64,000 nucleotides of DNA from Caballeronia zhejiangensis (GTDB lineage: Bacteria; Pseudomonadota; Gammaproteobacteria; Burkholderiales; Burkholderiaceae): NCBI RefSeq assembly GCF_000698575.1, contig NZ_JFHD01000024.1:36840-100839 (forward strand), given 5' to 3'. The first letter of the stretch is position 1; every line of letters starts with the position of its first letter. Below, in pieces: positions 24,594 through 33,522 of the stretch. Made by a program: the position numbers and the translations under genes. Under the pieces are notes generated by a model. It saw only the letters and a list, made by a program, of their open reading frames with translations. It was not told the origin of the DNA and ran no database searches.

Positions 24594-26555
24594 ATGGCCA
24601 ATCTGAATGTAAGCGGACGAATCCTGTTTCTGAGCGCGGACGCCGCGAAGGTCGAGCAGCAACTCGCCGGCGAGGATCTCACGCTCGATGAAGCGGGCGC
24701 ACTGCGCGACGATGTGTCCACCGACGAAATCACGCCGATCAGCGTGCTCACGCGTTTCGACGAGCGGCTCGGTCAATGCCCGTATGTCGGGTTTCATGCG
24801 GACGGGCGCAATCCGATCGGCCACGATGCCGTGCGCGCGGGCCGCTTTCAGGTGACGGTCGCGGGCAATCGCTATGGCAAAGGCTCGTCGCGCGAACATA
24901 GCCCGCTCGCCGAATATCACGCGGGCATACGGCTCGTGATCGCGCGGAGCTTCGAACGCATCTATCGGCAGAACGCGGACAATCTCGGGCTTTTCACGTC
25001 GACGGATTTCGGCCTGATCGAACGCATCCGGCGCGGCGAGGCTATCGATATCGATGAACTCGTTGCGGATCGCGATCCGTTGGCGGCGGCGATCCTTACG
25101 AGCGGCGGACTGTTGCGCTATGGAAAGTTGCATATGCAACGAGTCAGCATCGGCGAAGCATCGCACGATGAAGCGCCGCGCACGCTCGTAGAGAAAATTC
25201 TCGCGCGTCACACATTGACGACCGATGTGACCAACGCATCGCTCGAAGCGGGCAACGGCATCTTCGTGCGCGCGGACTGGCGCTTCATCCACGAGTACTA
25301 CACGGGCATGGCCGCGCATATGCTGCACGCGGCATTCGGCCGCCCGCTGACGCTGCACGAACCGCGCAGCATGCTCGCGTTCGAGGATCATCTGTCGTAT
25401 TCGCATCGCAGCGAACTGCATATCGGGAACGGGCTGCTGCCGAACGTGCGCGAGTTATCGGACGCGCATCGCACGTTCGCGCATGACTACGATGTGCGCA
25501 ATCACGGCTATCTGAGCGAAGCGAACAGCGAGCTCGACGAAGGCTCCGAAGGCATCTCGCACGCGATGATGGCCGAGCGCTACGCGTTGCCCGGCCACGT
25601 GATCGTCGGAACCGATTCGCATACGCCGCATAGCGGCGCGCTCGGATGTGTCGCGTTCGGCGTCGGCACGACGGACATGGCGAACGCATTCGTCACCGGC
25701 GCGGTTCGCATGACGGTGCCGCAATCGTTGCTCATCGAACTATCGGGACCGATTCCCGCGGGCGTCACCGCGAAGGACATCGTGCTTCACTTGCTTGCCG
25801 ATTCGCGCATACGCGCGGGCGCGGGCGTCGGCAAGGTGTTCGAGTTCGCGGGCACGGCCATCGCGAGCCTCTCGACCGATGAGCGCACGACGCTCACCAA
25901 CATGACGGCCGAGTTAGGCGGCTTCACCGGCATCGTCGCTCCCGACGATGAAACCGTGCGCTTTCTGAAGGCGCGGCGCGGCATCGACTTCAAGATCGAG
26001 CCATGGATGCGGAGCGATGAAGGCGCGCGCTACGCCGATGTCATCGCCATCGATTGCTCGCGTCTCACGCCGATGCTCGCCGCGCCCGGCGATCCGGGCA
26101 ACGGCATCGCGCTTGAAGCGCTCGATGAAAGGCCGGTCATCGATATCGCGTATGGCGGTTCGTGCACGGCAGGCAAGCGCGAGGACTTCGATCACTATCA
26201 CGAAGTACTTTCGTGGGCGGCGAAGCGCGGCTTGCGCGTGCCCGGCAATGTGACGCTCTATTTGCAATTCGGCACGCAGGACGTGCGCGACTATTGCATC
26301 GCGCAAGGCTATGTCGATGCGTTCGAGCGCGTCGGCGCGATTCTGCTGCAACCGTCGTGCGGTGCGTGCGCGAACTGCGGACCAGGTTCGTCGACACAGG
26401 CCGAACAAGTCACCATCAGCGCGATCAATCGCAATTTTCCGGGCCGCTCGGGTCCGGGGAAAGTATGGCTCGCAAGCCCGCCGACGGTAGTTGCAAGTGC
26501 AATTATCGGCCGCATCGCATCGTTCGCGGAGTTGCAAGAACGCTTCACGCAGTAA
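24594..26555 (+). CDS. Aconitase-superfamily hydratase with swivel domain at the N-terminus (LeuD-LeuC order)
   Basis: 653 residues. Residues about 40-170 are the swivel (LeuD-like) domain, with GNRYGKGSSREHSPLAEYHAG and an ARSFERIYRQNADNLG motif. Residues about 210-653 are the catalytic LeuC-like part: HLSYSH, GTDSHTPHSGALGCVAFGVGTTD, GGSCTAGKREDF and PSCGACANCGPG. Cys524, Cys589 and Cys592 fit the three 4Fe-4S ligands; Cys595 is extra. Normal aconitases have the swivel at the C-terminus, and isopropylmalate isomerase has it as a separate protein, so this is a permuted fusion. It should isomerise or hydrate a hydroxy-acid. Next to an MFS carrier and a LysR gene, it probably belongs to a catabolic unit; substrate unknown. 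Confidence 0.85.
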   Translation: MANLNVSGRILFLSADAAKVEQQLAGEDLTLDEAGALRDDVSTDEITPISVLTRFDERLGQCPYVGFHADGRNPIGHDAVRAGRFQVTVAGNRYGKGSSREHSPLAEYHAGIRLVIARSFERIYRQNADNLGLFTSTDFGLIERIRRGEAIDIDELVADRDPLAAAILTSGGLLRYGKLHMQRVSIGEASHDEAPRTLVEKILARHTLTTDVTNASLEAGNGIFVRADWRFIHEYYTGMAAHMLHAAFGRPLTLHEPRSMLAFEDHLSYSHRSELHIGNGLLPNVRELSDAHRTFAHDYDVRNHGYLSEANSELDEGSEGISHAMMAERYALPGHVIVGTDSHTPHSGALGCVAFGVGTTDMANAFVTGAVRMTVPQSLLIELSGPIPAGVTAKDIVLHLLADSRIRAGAGVGKVFEFAGTAIASLSTDERTTLTNMTAELGGFTGIVAPDDETVRFLKARRGIDFKIEPWMRSDEGARYADVIAIDCSRLTPMLAAPGDPGNGIALEALDERPVIDIAYGGSCTAGKREDFDHYHEVLSWAAKRGLRVPGNVTLYLQFGTQDVRDYCIAQGYVDAFERVGAILLQPSCGACANCGPGSSTQAEQVTISAINRNFPGRSGPGKVWLASPPTVVASAIIGRIASFAELQERFTQ

Positions 26556-26615
26556 GCACGCAGCATGACAGAGCCGCCATCGATGCGGCTTCAAAATACA
26601 TTCAGGAGACAAGCA

Positions 26616-28058
26616 ATGGCCATCATGCAGGGCACTTCGCGTCTGCACGACGCCGCCGGCAGCGCGTTCACGGACGCGCCCGCCATCGCGGACACGGCGG
26701 GCATCTCGGCGCGCCTCGACCGGCTTCCCGCCACGCGCGCGGTGTGGAAACTCGTCTTTCTGCTGAGCCTCGGCTTCTTCTTCGAGCTATATGATCTGCT
26801 CTTCACCGGCTATATCGCGCCGGGTCTCGTGAAGAGCGGCATTCTCACATCGACGACCGCGGGTCTCTTCGGCACGACGGGCGTCGCGAGCTTCATCGCC
26901 GCGCTGTTCTGCGGCTTGTTCATCGGCACGATCGCGTGCGGCTTTCTCGCCGATCGCTACGGACGTCGCGCGATCTTCACGTATTCGCTGCTCTGGTACG
27001 TCGCGGCGAATACCGTGATGGCGTTTCAGGACACGGCACTGTGGCTCAACTTCTGGCGCTTCGTGTCGGGGCTCGGCATCGGTGTGGAACTCGTGACCAT
27101 CGGTACTTATATGTCCGAGCTTGCGCCGAAACATCTGCGTGGAAGGGCGTTCGCCGTGTGTCAGGCGATCGGCTTTTCCGCCGTGCCGGTGGTCGCGTTC
27201 CTTTCGTATCTGCTCGTGCCGCGCGCGCCGTTCGGCTTCGATGGCTGGCGCTGGGTCGCATTGGCGGGGGGCGTGAGTGCGCTGTTCGTTTGGTACTTCC
27301 GGCGCAATCTGCCGGAAAGCCCGCGCTGGCTCGCGAGCAAAGGCCGCATCGACGAAGCCGACGAAGTGCTGCGCCGTCTCGAAGACACGGTCGCGCTTCA
27401 GTACGGCAAGCCGTTGCCCGCGCCGGGTCCTTCCGATCCCATTGCAAGAAAGGCCGGGTTCGCCGATATGTGGAAGCCGCCGTATCGCAAGCGCACGCTC
27501 ATGCTGATCGTCTTTCATATCTGTCAGACGGTCGGTTTCTACGGCTTCGCGAACTGGGTGCCGACTCTGCTCGTCAAGCAGGGCGTGACAGTCACGTCGA
27601 GCCTGCTCTATACGACGGTGATCGGGCTTGCCGCGCCCATCGGTCCCTTGCTCGGCTACTGGATCGCCGATCGTTTCGAACGCAAGCATGTGATCGTGTT
27701 CATGGCGGCCGTGAATATCGTCGCGGGCCTGCTGTTCAGCCAGGCGTCGGCGGCGGTGATGATCGTCACGCTCGGCGTGTTGCTGACGCTCGCGGGCAAC
27801 ATCATTTCGTTCACGTATCACACGTATCAGCAAGAGCTTTATCCGACGACGATCCGCGCACGCGCTGTCGGCTTCGTGTATTCGTGGAGCCGGCTATCGG
27901 CGGTGTTCAGTTCGTTCGTGATCGCGTTCGTGCTGAAGGAAGCGGGCGTGACCGGCGTGTTCGGCTTCATCGCGGGCGCGATGCTGATCGTGATGATCTG
28001 CATCGGATCGATGGGACCGCGCACGCTCGGCCGATCGCTCGAAAGCATTTCGCATTGA
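26616..28058 (+). CDS. MFS transporter, metabolite:proton symporter type
   Basis: 480 residues; AGGAG at 26604-26608 precedes the ATG 26616. Twelve hydrophobic helices, an N-terminal cytoplasmic tail and the MFS signatures are visible: GFLADRYGRRAIF between helices 2 and 3, RFVSGLGIGVELVTIGTYMSELAPKHLRGR in helix 4-5, PESPRWL after helix 6, and ADRFERKH in the second half. The ELYDLLFTGYIAPGLV first helix resembles the aromatic-acid or sugar-acid symporters. It starts 60 bases after the aconitase-family gene and probably imports its substrate. The stop is seven bases from the convergent LysR gene. Confidence 0.92.
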   Translation: MAIMQGTSRLHDAAGSAFTDAPAIADTAGISARLDRLPATRAVWKLVFLLSLGFFFELYDLLFTGYIAPGLVKSGILTSTTAGLFGTTGVASFIAALFCGLFIGTIACGFLADRYGRRAIFTYSLLWYVAANTVMAFQDTALWLNFWRFVSGLGIGVELVTIGTYMSELAPKHLRGRAFAVCQAIGFSAVPVVAFLSYLLVPRAPFGFDGWRWVALAGGVSALFVWYFRRNLPESPRWLASKGRIDEADEVLRRLEDTVALQYGKPLPAPGPSDPIARKAGFADMWKPPYRKRTLMLIVFHICQTVGFYGFANWVPTLLVKQGVTVTSSLLYTTVIGLAAPIGPLLGYWIADRFERKHVIVFMAAVNIVAGLLFSQASAAVMIVTLGVLLTLAGNIISFTYHTYQQELYPTTIRARAVGFVYSWSRLSAVFSSFVIAFVLKEAGVTGVFGFIAGAMLIVMICIGSMGPRTLGRSLESISH

Positions 28059-28065
28059 GTTCGAA

Positions 28066-28971
28066 CTAGGCACCACAGGCATGAATCAGGAACTGCTGCA
28101 CGGCGGTCGACGGGGCGCTCAACGTCGCGCCCTTGCGCCAGATCATGCCTGCTTCCATATGAGGAATCGCGTCGTTGACGGGCCGCGCCTCGATGCGCTT
28201 GCCTTCGAGCGACCACGGCCGAAACACCATATCCGATAGCACCGTGACGCCGAAGCCATGCGCCACGAGTCCGCGCAGCGCTTCCATCGAACTCGTGCGA
28301 AACGCGATGTTCGGTTCGATGCGCTTCTTGTGCCAGTAGCGCATCGTCGATTGCTCGCCTTCATCGACGGTAATCAGAATGTAGGGATGCACGGCGATAT
28401 CCTTCAGCGATACCGCGTGCTGCTGCGCGAGCGGATGCATCGGCGCGACCCACAGTTGCCGGCGCGAACGCATCAAGACCTGGCTGTCGAAACGATTCGG
28501 ACGCTGCAGATTCGATAGCAGCACCACGCCGATATCGACATCGCCATTCGCGACTGCTTCTTCGATTTGCGGCCGCTCCATGTCACGCAGATCGAAATCG
28601 ATGAACGGATACGTCGCACGAAAGCGCGCGAGCAGTTCCGGCAAAAAATACCCGAGCACCGTATAGGACGCCGCGATTCGCGCGACGCCGCGCATGTCGT
28701 GCGCGCGAAACGGCGGCATGTGCATCGCATCGCGCGCGGCGTCGAGCACGCGGCGCGCATGGTTATGAAAATCCTGACCGTCGGGCGTCAGCGCGACGCC
28801 TTGCGGCAGGCGCTCGAACAGCTTCGTGCCGAGCGCGCTTTCGAGCGCGAGCACCGCATTCGTGATCGCCGACTGCGATACGTGTTCGTTGGCCGCCGCC
28901 ATCGAGAACTGGCCCGTTTGCGCGGCGGCGACGAAGTAGCGCAACTGCCTGAGCGTGAGATCGAACGCCAT
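28066..28971 (-). CDS. LysR-family transcriptional regulator
   Basis: 301 residues, start MAFDLTLRQLRYFVAAAQTGQFSMAAANEHVSQSAITNAVLALESALG. The HTH is followed by a full effector domain (VARIAASYTVLGYFLPELLARFRATYPFIDFDL, DIGVVLLS, GFGVTVLSD). It is divergent from the indolepyruvate oxidoreductase gene with 106 bases between, and a dyad over that gene's promoter makes it the likely regulator. TAxxNxVxxLES-type HTH sequences occur in CynR/CysB-like LysR groups. Inducer unknown. Confidence 0.9.
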   Translation of the reverse strand: MAFDLTLRQLRYFVAAAQTGQFSMAAANEHVSQSAITNAVLALESALGTKLFERLPQGVALTPDGQDFHNHARRVLDAARDAMHMPPFRAHDMRGVARIAASYTVLGYFLPELLARFRATYPFIDFDLRDMERPQIEEAVANGDVDIGVVLLSNLQRPNRFDSQVLMRSRRQLWVAPMHPLAQQHAVSLKDIAVHPYILITVDEGEQSTMRYWHKKRIEPNIAFRTSSMEALRGLVAHGFGVTVLSDMVFRPWSLEGKRIEARPVNDAIPHMEAGMIWRKGATLSAPSTAVQQFLIHACGA

Positions 28972-29003
28972 CTGATTTTCAGATACCGGAGTTGTGTATT
29001 CGT

Positions 29004-29035
29004 GATTTTACGATCGCAAATCGGCTTCCTATACT
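29004..29035 (+). promoter_or_regulatory. Promoter overlapped by a GATTT-n9-AAATC dyad
   Basis: GATTT (29004-29008) and AAATC (29018-29022) form a LysR-type dyad centred on CGATCG. A TATACT -10 at 29030-29035 has TTTACG 17 bases upstream (29007-29012, 4 of 6 to consensus). The -35 lies inside the dyad, so a bound LysR protein would contact or block polymerase. Confidence 0.45.
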
Positions 29036-29077
29036 CGGCAAAAAAAACTAATTCCCGAATTCCGGAGACATGCCCTC

Positions 29078-32000
29078 ATGAACGCACCCGATCGCGCCGC
29101 ACTAGCCGCTGCAACCGTAACGCTCGACGATAAATACACGCTGGAGAAAGGCCGCGTCTATATCAGCGGCACGCAGGCGCTCGTGCGTCTGCCGATGTTG
29201 CAGAAAGCGCGCGACCGCAAGGCGGGGCTGAACACGGCGGGCTTCGTTTCGGGCTATCGCGGATCGCCGCTCGGTGCGCTCGATCAGTCGCTATGGAAGG
29301 CGAAGGCGCATCTGAAGAATAACGACATCGTGTTTCAGCCGGGCGTGAACGAGGATCTCGCGGCGACGTCGATCTGGGGCACGCAGCAGATCAATCTGTG
29401 GCCGGGCGCGACACGCGATGGCGTGTTCGGCATGTGGTACGGCAAGGGACCGGGCGTCGACCGCACCGGCGATGTTTTCAAGCACGCGAATTCCGCAGGC
29501 ACCGACAAGCATGGCGGCGTGCTTGTCCTCGCTGGCGACGATCACGCGGCGAAGTCGTCCTCGGTCGCGCATCAGTCGGATCATGCGTTCATCGCGGCGG
29601 GCATTCCGGTGCTGTATCCGTCGAACGTGCAGGAGTATCTCGACTACGGTCTGCACGGATGGGCGATGAGCCGCTATTCGGGCCTGTGGGTCGCGATGAA
29701 ATGCGTGACCGATGTGGTCGAATCGACGGCATCGATCGATCTCGATCCGGATCGCGTGGAGATCGTCACGCCGGACGACTACGCGATGCCCGAAGGCGGC
29801 CTCAACATTCGCTGGCCAGATTCGCCGCTCGCGCAGGAAGCGCGTCTGCTCGACGAGAAGTGGTACGCGGCGCTGGCCTACGTGCGTGCGAACAAGCTCA
29901 ATCGCGTCGTCATCGATTCGGACAAGCCGCGCTTCGGCATCATCACGGCGGGCAAGGCGTATCTCGATGTGCGTCAGGCGCTCGTCGATCTCGGTCTCGA
30001 TGATGACACCTGCGCGCAGATCGGCCTGCGCGTGCTGAAAGTGGGCTGCGTGTGGCCACTCGATGCGCAGGACGCACGCGCGTTCGCGACCGGTCTCGAA
30101 GAGATTCTCGTCGTGGAAGAGAAGCGGCAGATTCTCGAATACGCGCTGAAAGAAGAGCTTTATAACTGGCGTGAAGACGTGCGCCCGCGCATCTACGGCA
30201 AGTTCGACGAGCGCGACAACGAAGGCGGCGAATGGTCTGTGCCGCGCGGCGACTGGTTGCTGCCGGCGCATTACGAGCTATCGCCCGCGTTGATCGCGAA
30301 GGCTATCGCGCGTCGTCTCGCGCGCGCGGATCTTCCCGAAGACGTGCGTGCGCGCATGTTGTCGCGCGTCGAAACGATCGAAGCGAAAGAGCGCGAGGCG
30401 ACCAAGCCGCGCGTCGATGTCGAGCGCAAGCCATGGTTCTGCTCGGGATGTCCGCATAACACATCGACGCGCGTGCCCGAAGGATCGCGCGCGCTCGCGG
30501 GCATCGGCTGCCATTACATGTCGATGTGGATGGACCGCAAGACCGAGACGTTCAGCCAGATGGGCGGCGAGGGCGTCGCGTGGATCGGCCAGATGCATTT
30601 CTCCGGCGATAAACACGTCTTCGTCAATCTCGGCGACGGCACATACTTCCATTCGGGCCTGCTCGCGGTGCGCGCGGCGATTGCGGCGAACGCGAACATC
30701 ACGTACAAGATTCTCTATAACGATGCGGTTGCTATGACAGGCGGCCAGCCCGTCGACGGCGTATTGACGGTGCCGCAGATCGCGCATCAGGTCTATGCGG
30801 AAGGAGCGAAGCGCATCGTCATCGTGACCGACGAGCCGCAGAAATACGATGCGAACGTTGCGTTGCCCCAGGGCGTGAACGTGCATCATCGCGATGAGCT
30901 CGATCACATTCAGCGCGAGTTGCGCGATACGCAAGGTACGACCATTCTCATCTACGACCAGACTTGCGCGACGGAGAAGCGCCGTCGCCGCAAGCGTGGC
31001 ACGTATCCCGATCCGGCGCGTCGCGCGTTCATCAACGATGCGGTTTGCGAAGGCTGCGGCGATTGCTCGGTGCAATCGAACTGCCTGTCGGTCGAGCCGA
31101 TGGACACGCCGCTCGGCACGAAGCGCAAGATCAACCAGTCTTCGTGCAACAAGGATTTCTCGTGCGTGAAGGGCTTTTGCCCGAGTTTCGTCACCGCTGA
31201 AGGCGCGCAGGTTCGCGAGCCCAAGGCGGCCGCAGGCGTGAAGCCGGACTTCGATAATTTGCCGATCCCTTCGTTGCCTGCCTTGTCGAAGCCTTACGGC
31301 ATTCTCGTGACGGGCGTCGGCGGCACGGGCGTGGTGACGATCGGCGGATTGATCGGCATGGCCGCGCATATCGAACGCAAGGGCGTGACCGTGCTCGATA
31401 TGGCGGGTCTCGCGCAGAAGGGCGGCGCGGTGCTGAGTCACGTGCAGATCGCGCCGAAGCCGCAAGCGCTGCATGCGACACGCATCGCAACGGGCGAAGC
31501 GCGGCTCGTCATCGGTTGCGATGCGATCGTGTCAGCATCGAACGATGTGCTGTCGCGCACGCGTCACGGCATCACGCACGCGGCGATCAACAGCGGCGCG
31601 ACGCCGACCGCCGAGTTCGTCACGAATGCGCAATGGACCTTTCCCGCTGCGCAGACGGAGCAGGCGTTGTCGGAGAGCATCGGCGCGGGATGCGAGTTCG
31701 TCGATGCCAATGCGCTCGCGTTGAAACTGCTCGGCGACACGATCTATTCGAATCCGCTGCTGCTTGGTTTCGCGTGGCAGAAGGGCTGGTTGCCGCTCGA
31801 ACTCGCGAGCCTCACGCGCGCGATCGAACTGAACGGCGTGGCCGTCGACAAGAACGTGCTCGCGTTCAACTGGGGCCGCTTCGTTGCGCAGAACGGCGCC
31901 GGCGATCTGCTCAAGTCTACGCAGCACGCGGTCATCGTCAAGATGCCGGAGTCGCTGGAGAACGTGATCGCGACGCGCGAAGCGTTGCTCGCGGCGTATC

Positions 32001-32614
32001 AGAGCGAAGCGTATGCGCGTTCGTATCGCGATGTCGTCGAGCGCATTCGCGAGAAGGAAAAGCTGCTGAACGCGAAGTTACCCCTTACGCGCGCCGTCGC
32101 GGTGAATCTCGCGAAGCTGATGGCTTATAAGGACGAGTACGAAGTTGCGCGTCTCTATGCCGATCCCGCGTATCTCGACAAGCTGCGTGAGCAGTTCGAG
32201 GGCGAACCGGGCCGCGATTACAAGCTGATGTTCCATCTCGCGCCGCCGCTTTTCGCTAAACGCGACGAGCATGGCCATCTCGTGAAGCAGCGTTTTGGTG
32301 CGTGGATGCTGCCGGCGTTTCGCGTGCTCGCGAAGATGAAGGGTTTGCGCGGCACATCGTTCGATGTGTTCGGCAAGACGGAAGAGCGCCGCACCGAACG
32401 CCGGATGATCGCGGATTACATTGCGCTCGTCGATGAATTCGTTGCGACGCTCGATGCGCAACGATGCGATGCCGCGTTGAAGCTTGCGAAACTGCCTGAT
32501 GAAATCCGCGGCTTCGGGCATGTGAAGGAGCGCGACATCGCGGCCGTCGCGAAGAAGCGCGAACGGTTGATCGAAAGTTATCGCGCGCCGGTGGAGGTGG
32601 CGGCGACTGCGTGA
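29078..32614 (+). CDS. Indolepyruvate:ferredoxin oxidoreductase family, fused alpha-beta form
   Basis: 1178 residues, the usual length of the fused proteobacterial form. The N-terminal half carries pyrimidine- and TPP-binding regions (GFVSGYRGSPLGALDQSLW; later GDGTYFHSGLLAVRAAIAANANITYKILYNDAVAMTGGQ). WFCSGCPHNTS holds Cys455/Cys458. A ferredoxin-like insert follows, with Cys657-x2-Cys660-x2-Cys663 and a second set in SSCNKDFSCVKGFCPSF. The C-terminal half has the gamma-type domain GILVTGVGGTGVVTIGGLIGMAAH and LAQKGGAVLSHVQI. The enzyme oxidatively decarboxylates aryl- or branched 2-oxo acids to acyl-CoA. It is cytosolic. It is probably controlled by the divergent LysR gene. Confidence 0.93.
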   Translation: MNAPDRAALAAATVTLDDKYTLEKGRVYISGTQALVRLPMLQKARDRKAGLNTAGFVSGYRGSPLGALDQSLWKAKAHLKNNDIVFQPGVNEDLAATSIWGTQQINLWPGATRDGVFGMWYGKGPGVDRTGDVFKHANSAGTDKHGGVLVLAGDDHAAKSSSVAHQSDHAFIAAGIPVLYPSNVQEYLDYGLHGWAMSRYSGLWVAMKCVTDVVESTASIDLDPDRVEIVTPDDYAMPEGGLNIRWPDSPLAQEARLLDEKWYAALAYVRANKLNRVVIDSDKPRFGIITAGKAYLDVRQALVDLGLDDDTCAQIGLRVLKVGCVWPLDAQDARAFATGLEEILVVEEKRQILEYALKEELYNWREDVRPRIYGKFDERDNEGGEWSVPRGDWLLPAHYELSPALIAKAIARRLARADLPEDVRARMLSRVETIEAKEREATKPRVDVERKPWFCSGCPHNTSTRVPEGSRALAGIGCHYMSMWMDRKTETFSQMGGEGVAWIGQMHFSGDKHVFVNLGDGTYFHSGLLAVRAAIAANANITYKILYNDAVAMTGGQPVDGVLTVPQIAHQVYAEGAKRIVIVTDEPQKYDANVALPQGVNVHHRDELDHIQRELRDTQGTTILIYDQTCATEKRRRRKRGTYPDPARRAFINDAVCEGCGDCSVQSNCLSVEPMDTPLGTKRKINQSSCNKDFSCVKGFCPSFVTAEGAQVREPKAAAGVKPDFDNLPIPSLPALSKPYGILVTGVGGTGVVTIGGLIGMAAHIERKGVTVLDMAGLAQKGGAVLSHVQIAPKPQALHATRIATGEARLVIGCDAIVSASNDVLSRTRHGITHAAINSGATPTAEFVTNAQWTFPAAQTEQALSESIGAGCEFVDANALALKLLGDTIYSNPLLLGFAWQKGWLPLELASLTRAIELNGVAVDKNVLAFNWGRFVAQNGAGDLLKSTQHAVIVKMPESLENVIATREALLAAYQSEAYARSYRDVVERIREKEKLLNAKLPLTRAVAVNLAKLMAYKDEYEVARLYADPAYLDKLREQFEGEPGRDYKLMFHLAPPLFAKRDEHGHLVKQRFGAWMLPAFRVLAKMKGLRGTSFDVFGKTEERRTERRMIADYIALVDEFVATLDAQRCDAALKLAKLPDEIRGFGHVKERDIAAVAKKRERLIESYRAPVEVAATA

Positions 32615-32635
32615 GCGGGCGATAGGGTATCGCGA

Positions 32636-32692
32636 GGTGACGAATCGGAAGCTGTATCGCGGATTCGTCACCGTAACTTCAGGTGGCGAATC
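32636..32692. repeat. 11-base inverted repeat plus a third near-copy after the oxidoreductase gene
   Basis: GGTGACGAATC at 32636-32646 and GATTCGTCACC at 32662-32672 are perfect complements around a 15-base loop. A direct near-copy GGTGGCGAATC lies at 32682-32692 (one mismatch). The pair begins 21 bases after the stop, so a transcript-ending or RNA-protecting hairpin is likely, although no U-tract follows. REP-like elements are the alternative. Confidence 0.5.
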
Positions 32693-32725
32693 AATTCGGA
32701 TGGCAAAGTATTCCGTTGGCTCGCT

Positions 32726-32932
32726 ATGTTCGAGAGTCAGAATATGCAATCGTCGTTGCCGTATAGCAGAGACGAGCCGTCGTTCGATTGGAAGCCTGCA
32801 AAGAAGCCGATTGAGGTTGGTCGCTTCGAAATCCGTCCACCGTCCGTGCCGTTCAATGCAAAGCCAATCCATGACGAGGAGCTGGATGCCGTCATTGGCT
32901 ATCGCGAGGAAAACGCGGGCGTATCACGATAA
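32726..32932 (+). CDS. Small hypothetical protein (doubtful)
   Basis: 68 codons in the space after the oxidoreductase gene. The peptide is polar, with WKPAKKPIEVGRFEIRPPSVPFNAKPIHDEELDAVIGYREE in its centre, and has no signal peptide or recognised motif. No good ribosome site precedes the ATG. Amino acid composition looks more like a real protein than a shadow frame, and no longer gene overlaps it, but it may be a remnant like the broken gene that follows. Confidence 0.25.
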   Translation: MFESQNMQSSLPYSRDEPSFDWKPAKKPIEVGRFEIRPPSVPFNAKPIHDEELDAVIGYREENAGVSR

Positions 32933-33014
32933 GCGAGAGGCGTATAGAGTCGCCGCTCACCGTCGTTCGAGAGCGCGACTACACCATTCTTCACTTCGCT
33001 TACAGACACATCCT

Positions 33015-33491
33015 ATGAAGCAGCCCACCGTTCATACCACGGCGCATATTGATTCCAGTGCGACAGTGCAATGGGACAGCGATTGCTTCACTGTGCGCTG
33101 CGCAATCGAGTATGCGGCTTCGTCCACTTCCGTCGAAAGACGGTCAACCTAAGCGAAGAGATCGACCGGCGCTGCGATATCCATCCGCCGATCTATGTCA
33201 TTACTGCGGGAACGCTATCGATGGTGTTAGATTTGGATAAGCGTCTCAAGGGGTTCGACCTCTACACAAATCCCGAAAAGTGGGTTGCATGCTCGCTGCC
33301 TTTGCGCGGCGCGGTTCAGGAAACGCCGCATATCGAGACGTCGTTCGATGCAAACGGTCACGGGAACGGGCATCGGGGTCGATGAGAATCTGGCGCAGAT
33401 TTGCGTAGAGGGTTTATTTCTGGAAATAACGAAGCCGAAGCATGAAACGCTTTGGGCCGCGCTGTTCGGCCGCGGTCACGCGGGAACGTGA
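33015..33491 (+). pseudogene. Frameshifted gene of unknown function
   Basis: One reading frame begins at ATG 33015 (MKQPTVHTTAHIDSSATVQWDSD) and keeps protein-like sequence to CAIEYAA near 33117. There the sense switches by one base into another frame, which continues FVHFRRKTVNLSEEIDRRC, PIYVITAGTLSMVLDLDKRL and FDLYTNPEKWV up to about 33360. A second one-base shift returns to the first frame, giving VDENLAQICVEGLFLEITKPK up to 33491. A deletion of one base and a later insertion of one base explain the pattern. I do not recognise the family. It may be a decayed gene, or the two sites may be sequencing errors in a real gene. Confidence 0.55.
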
Positions 33492-33522
33492 TTCGGTTCC
33501 ACGGAAAGGAGGAGACATTCGC

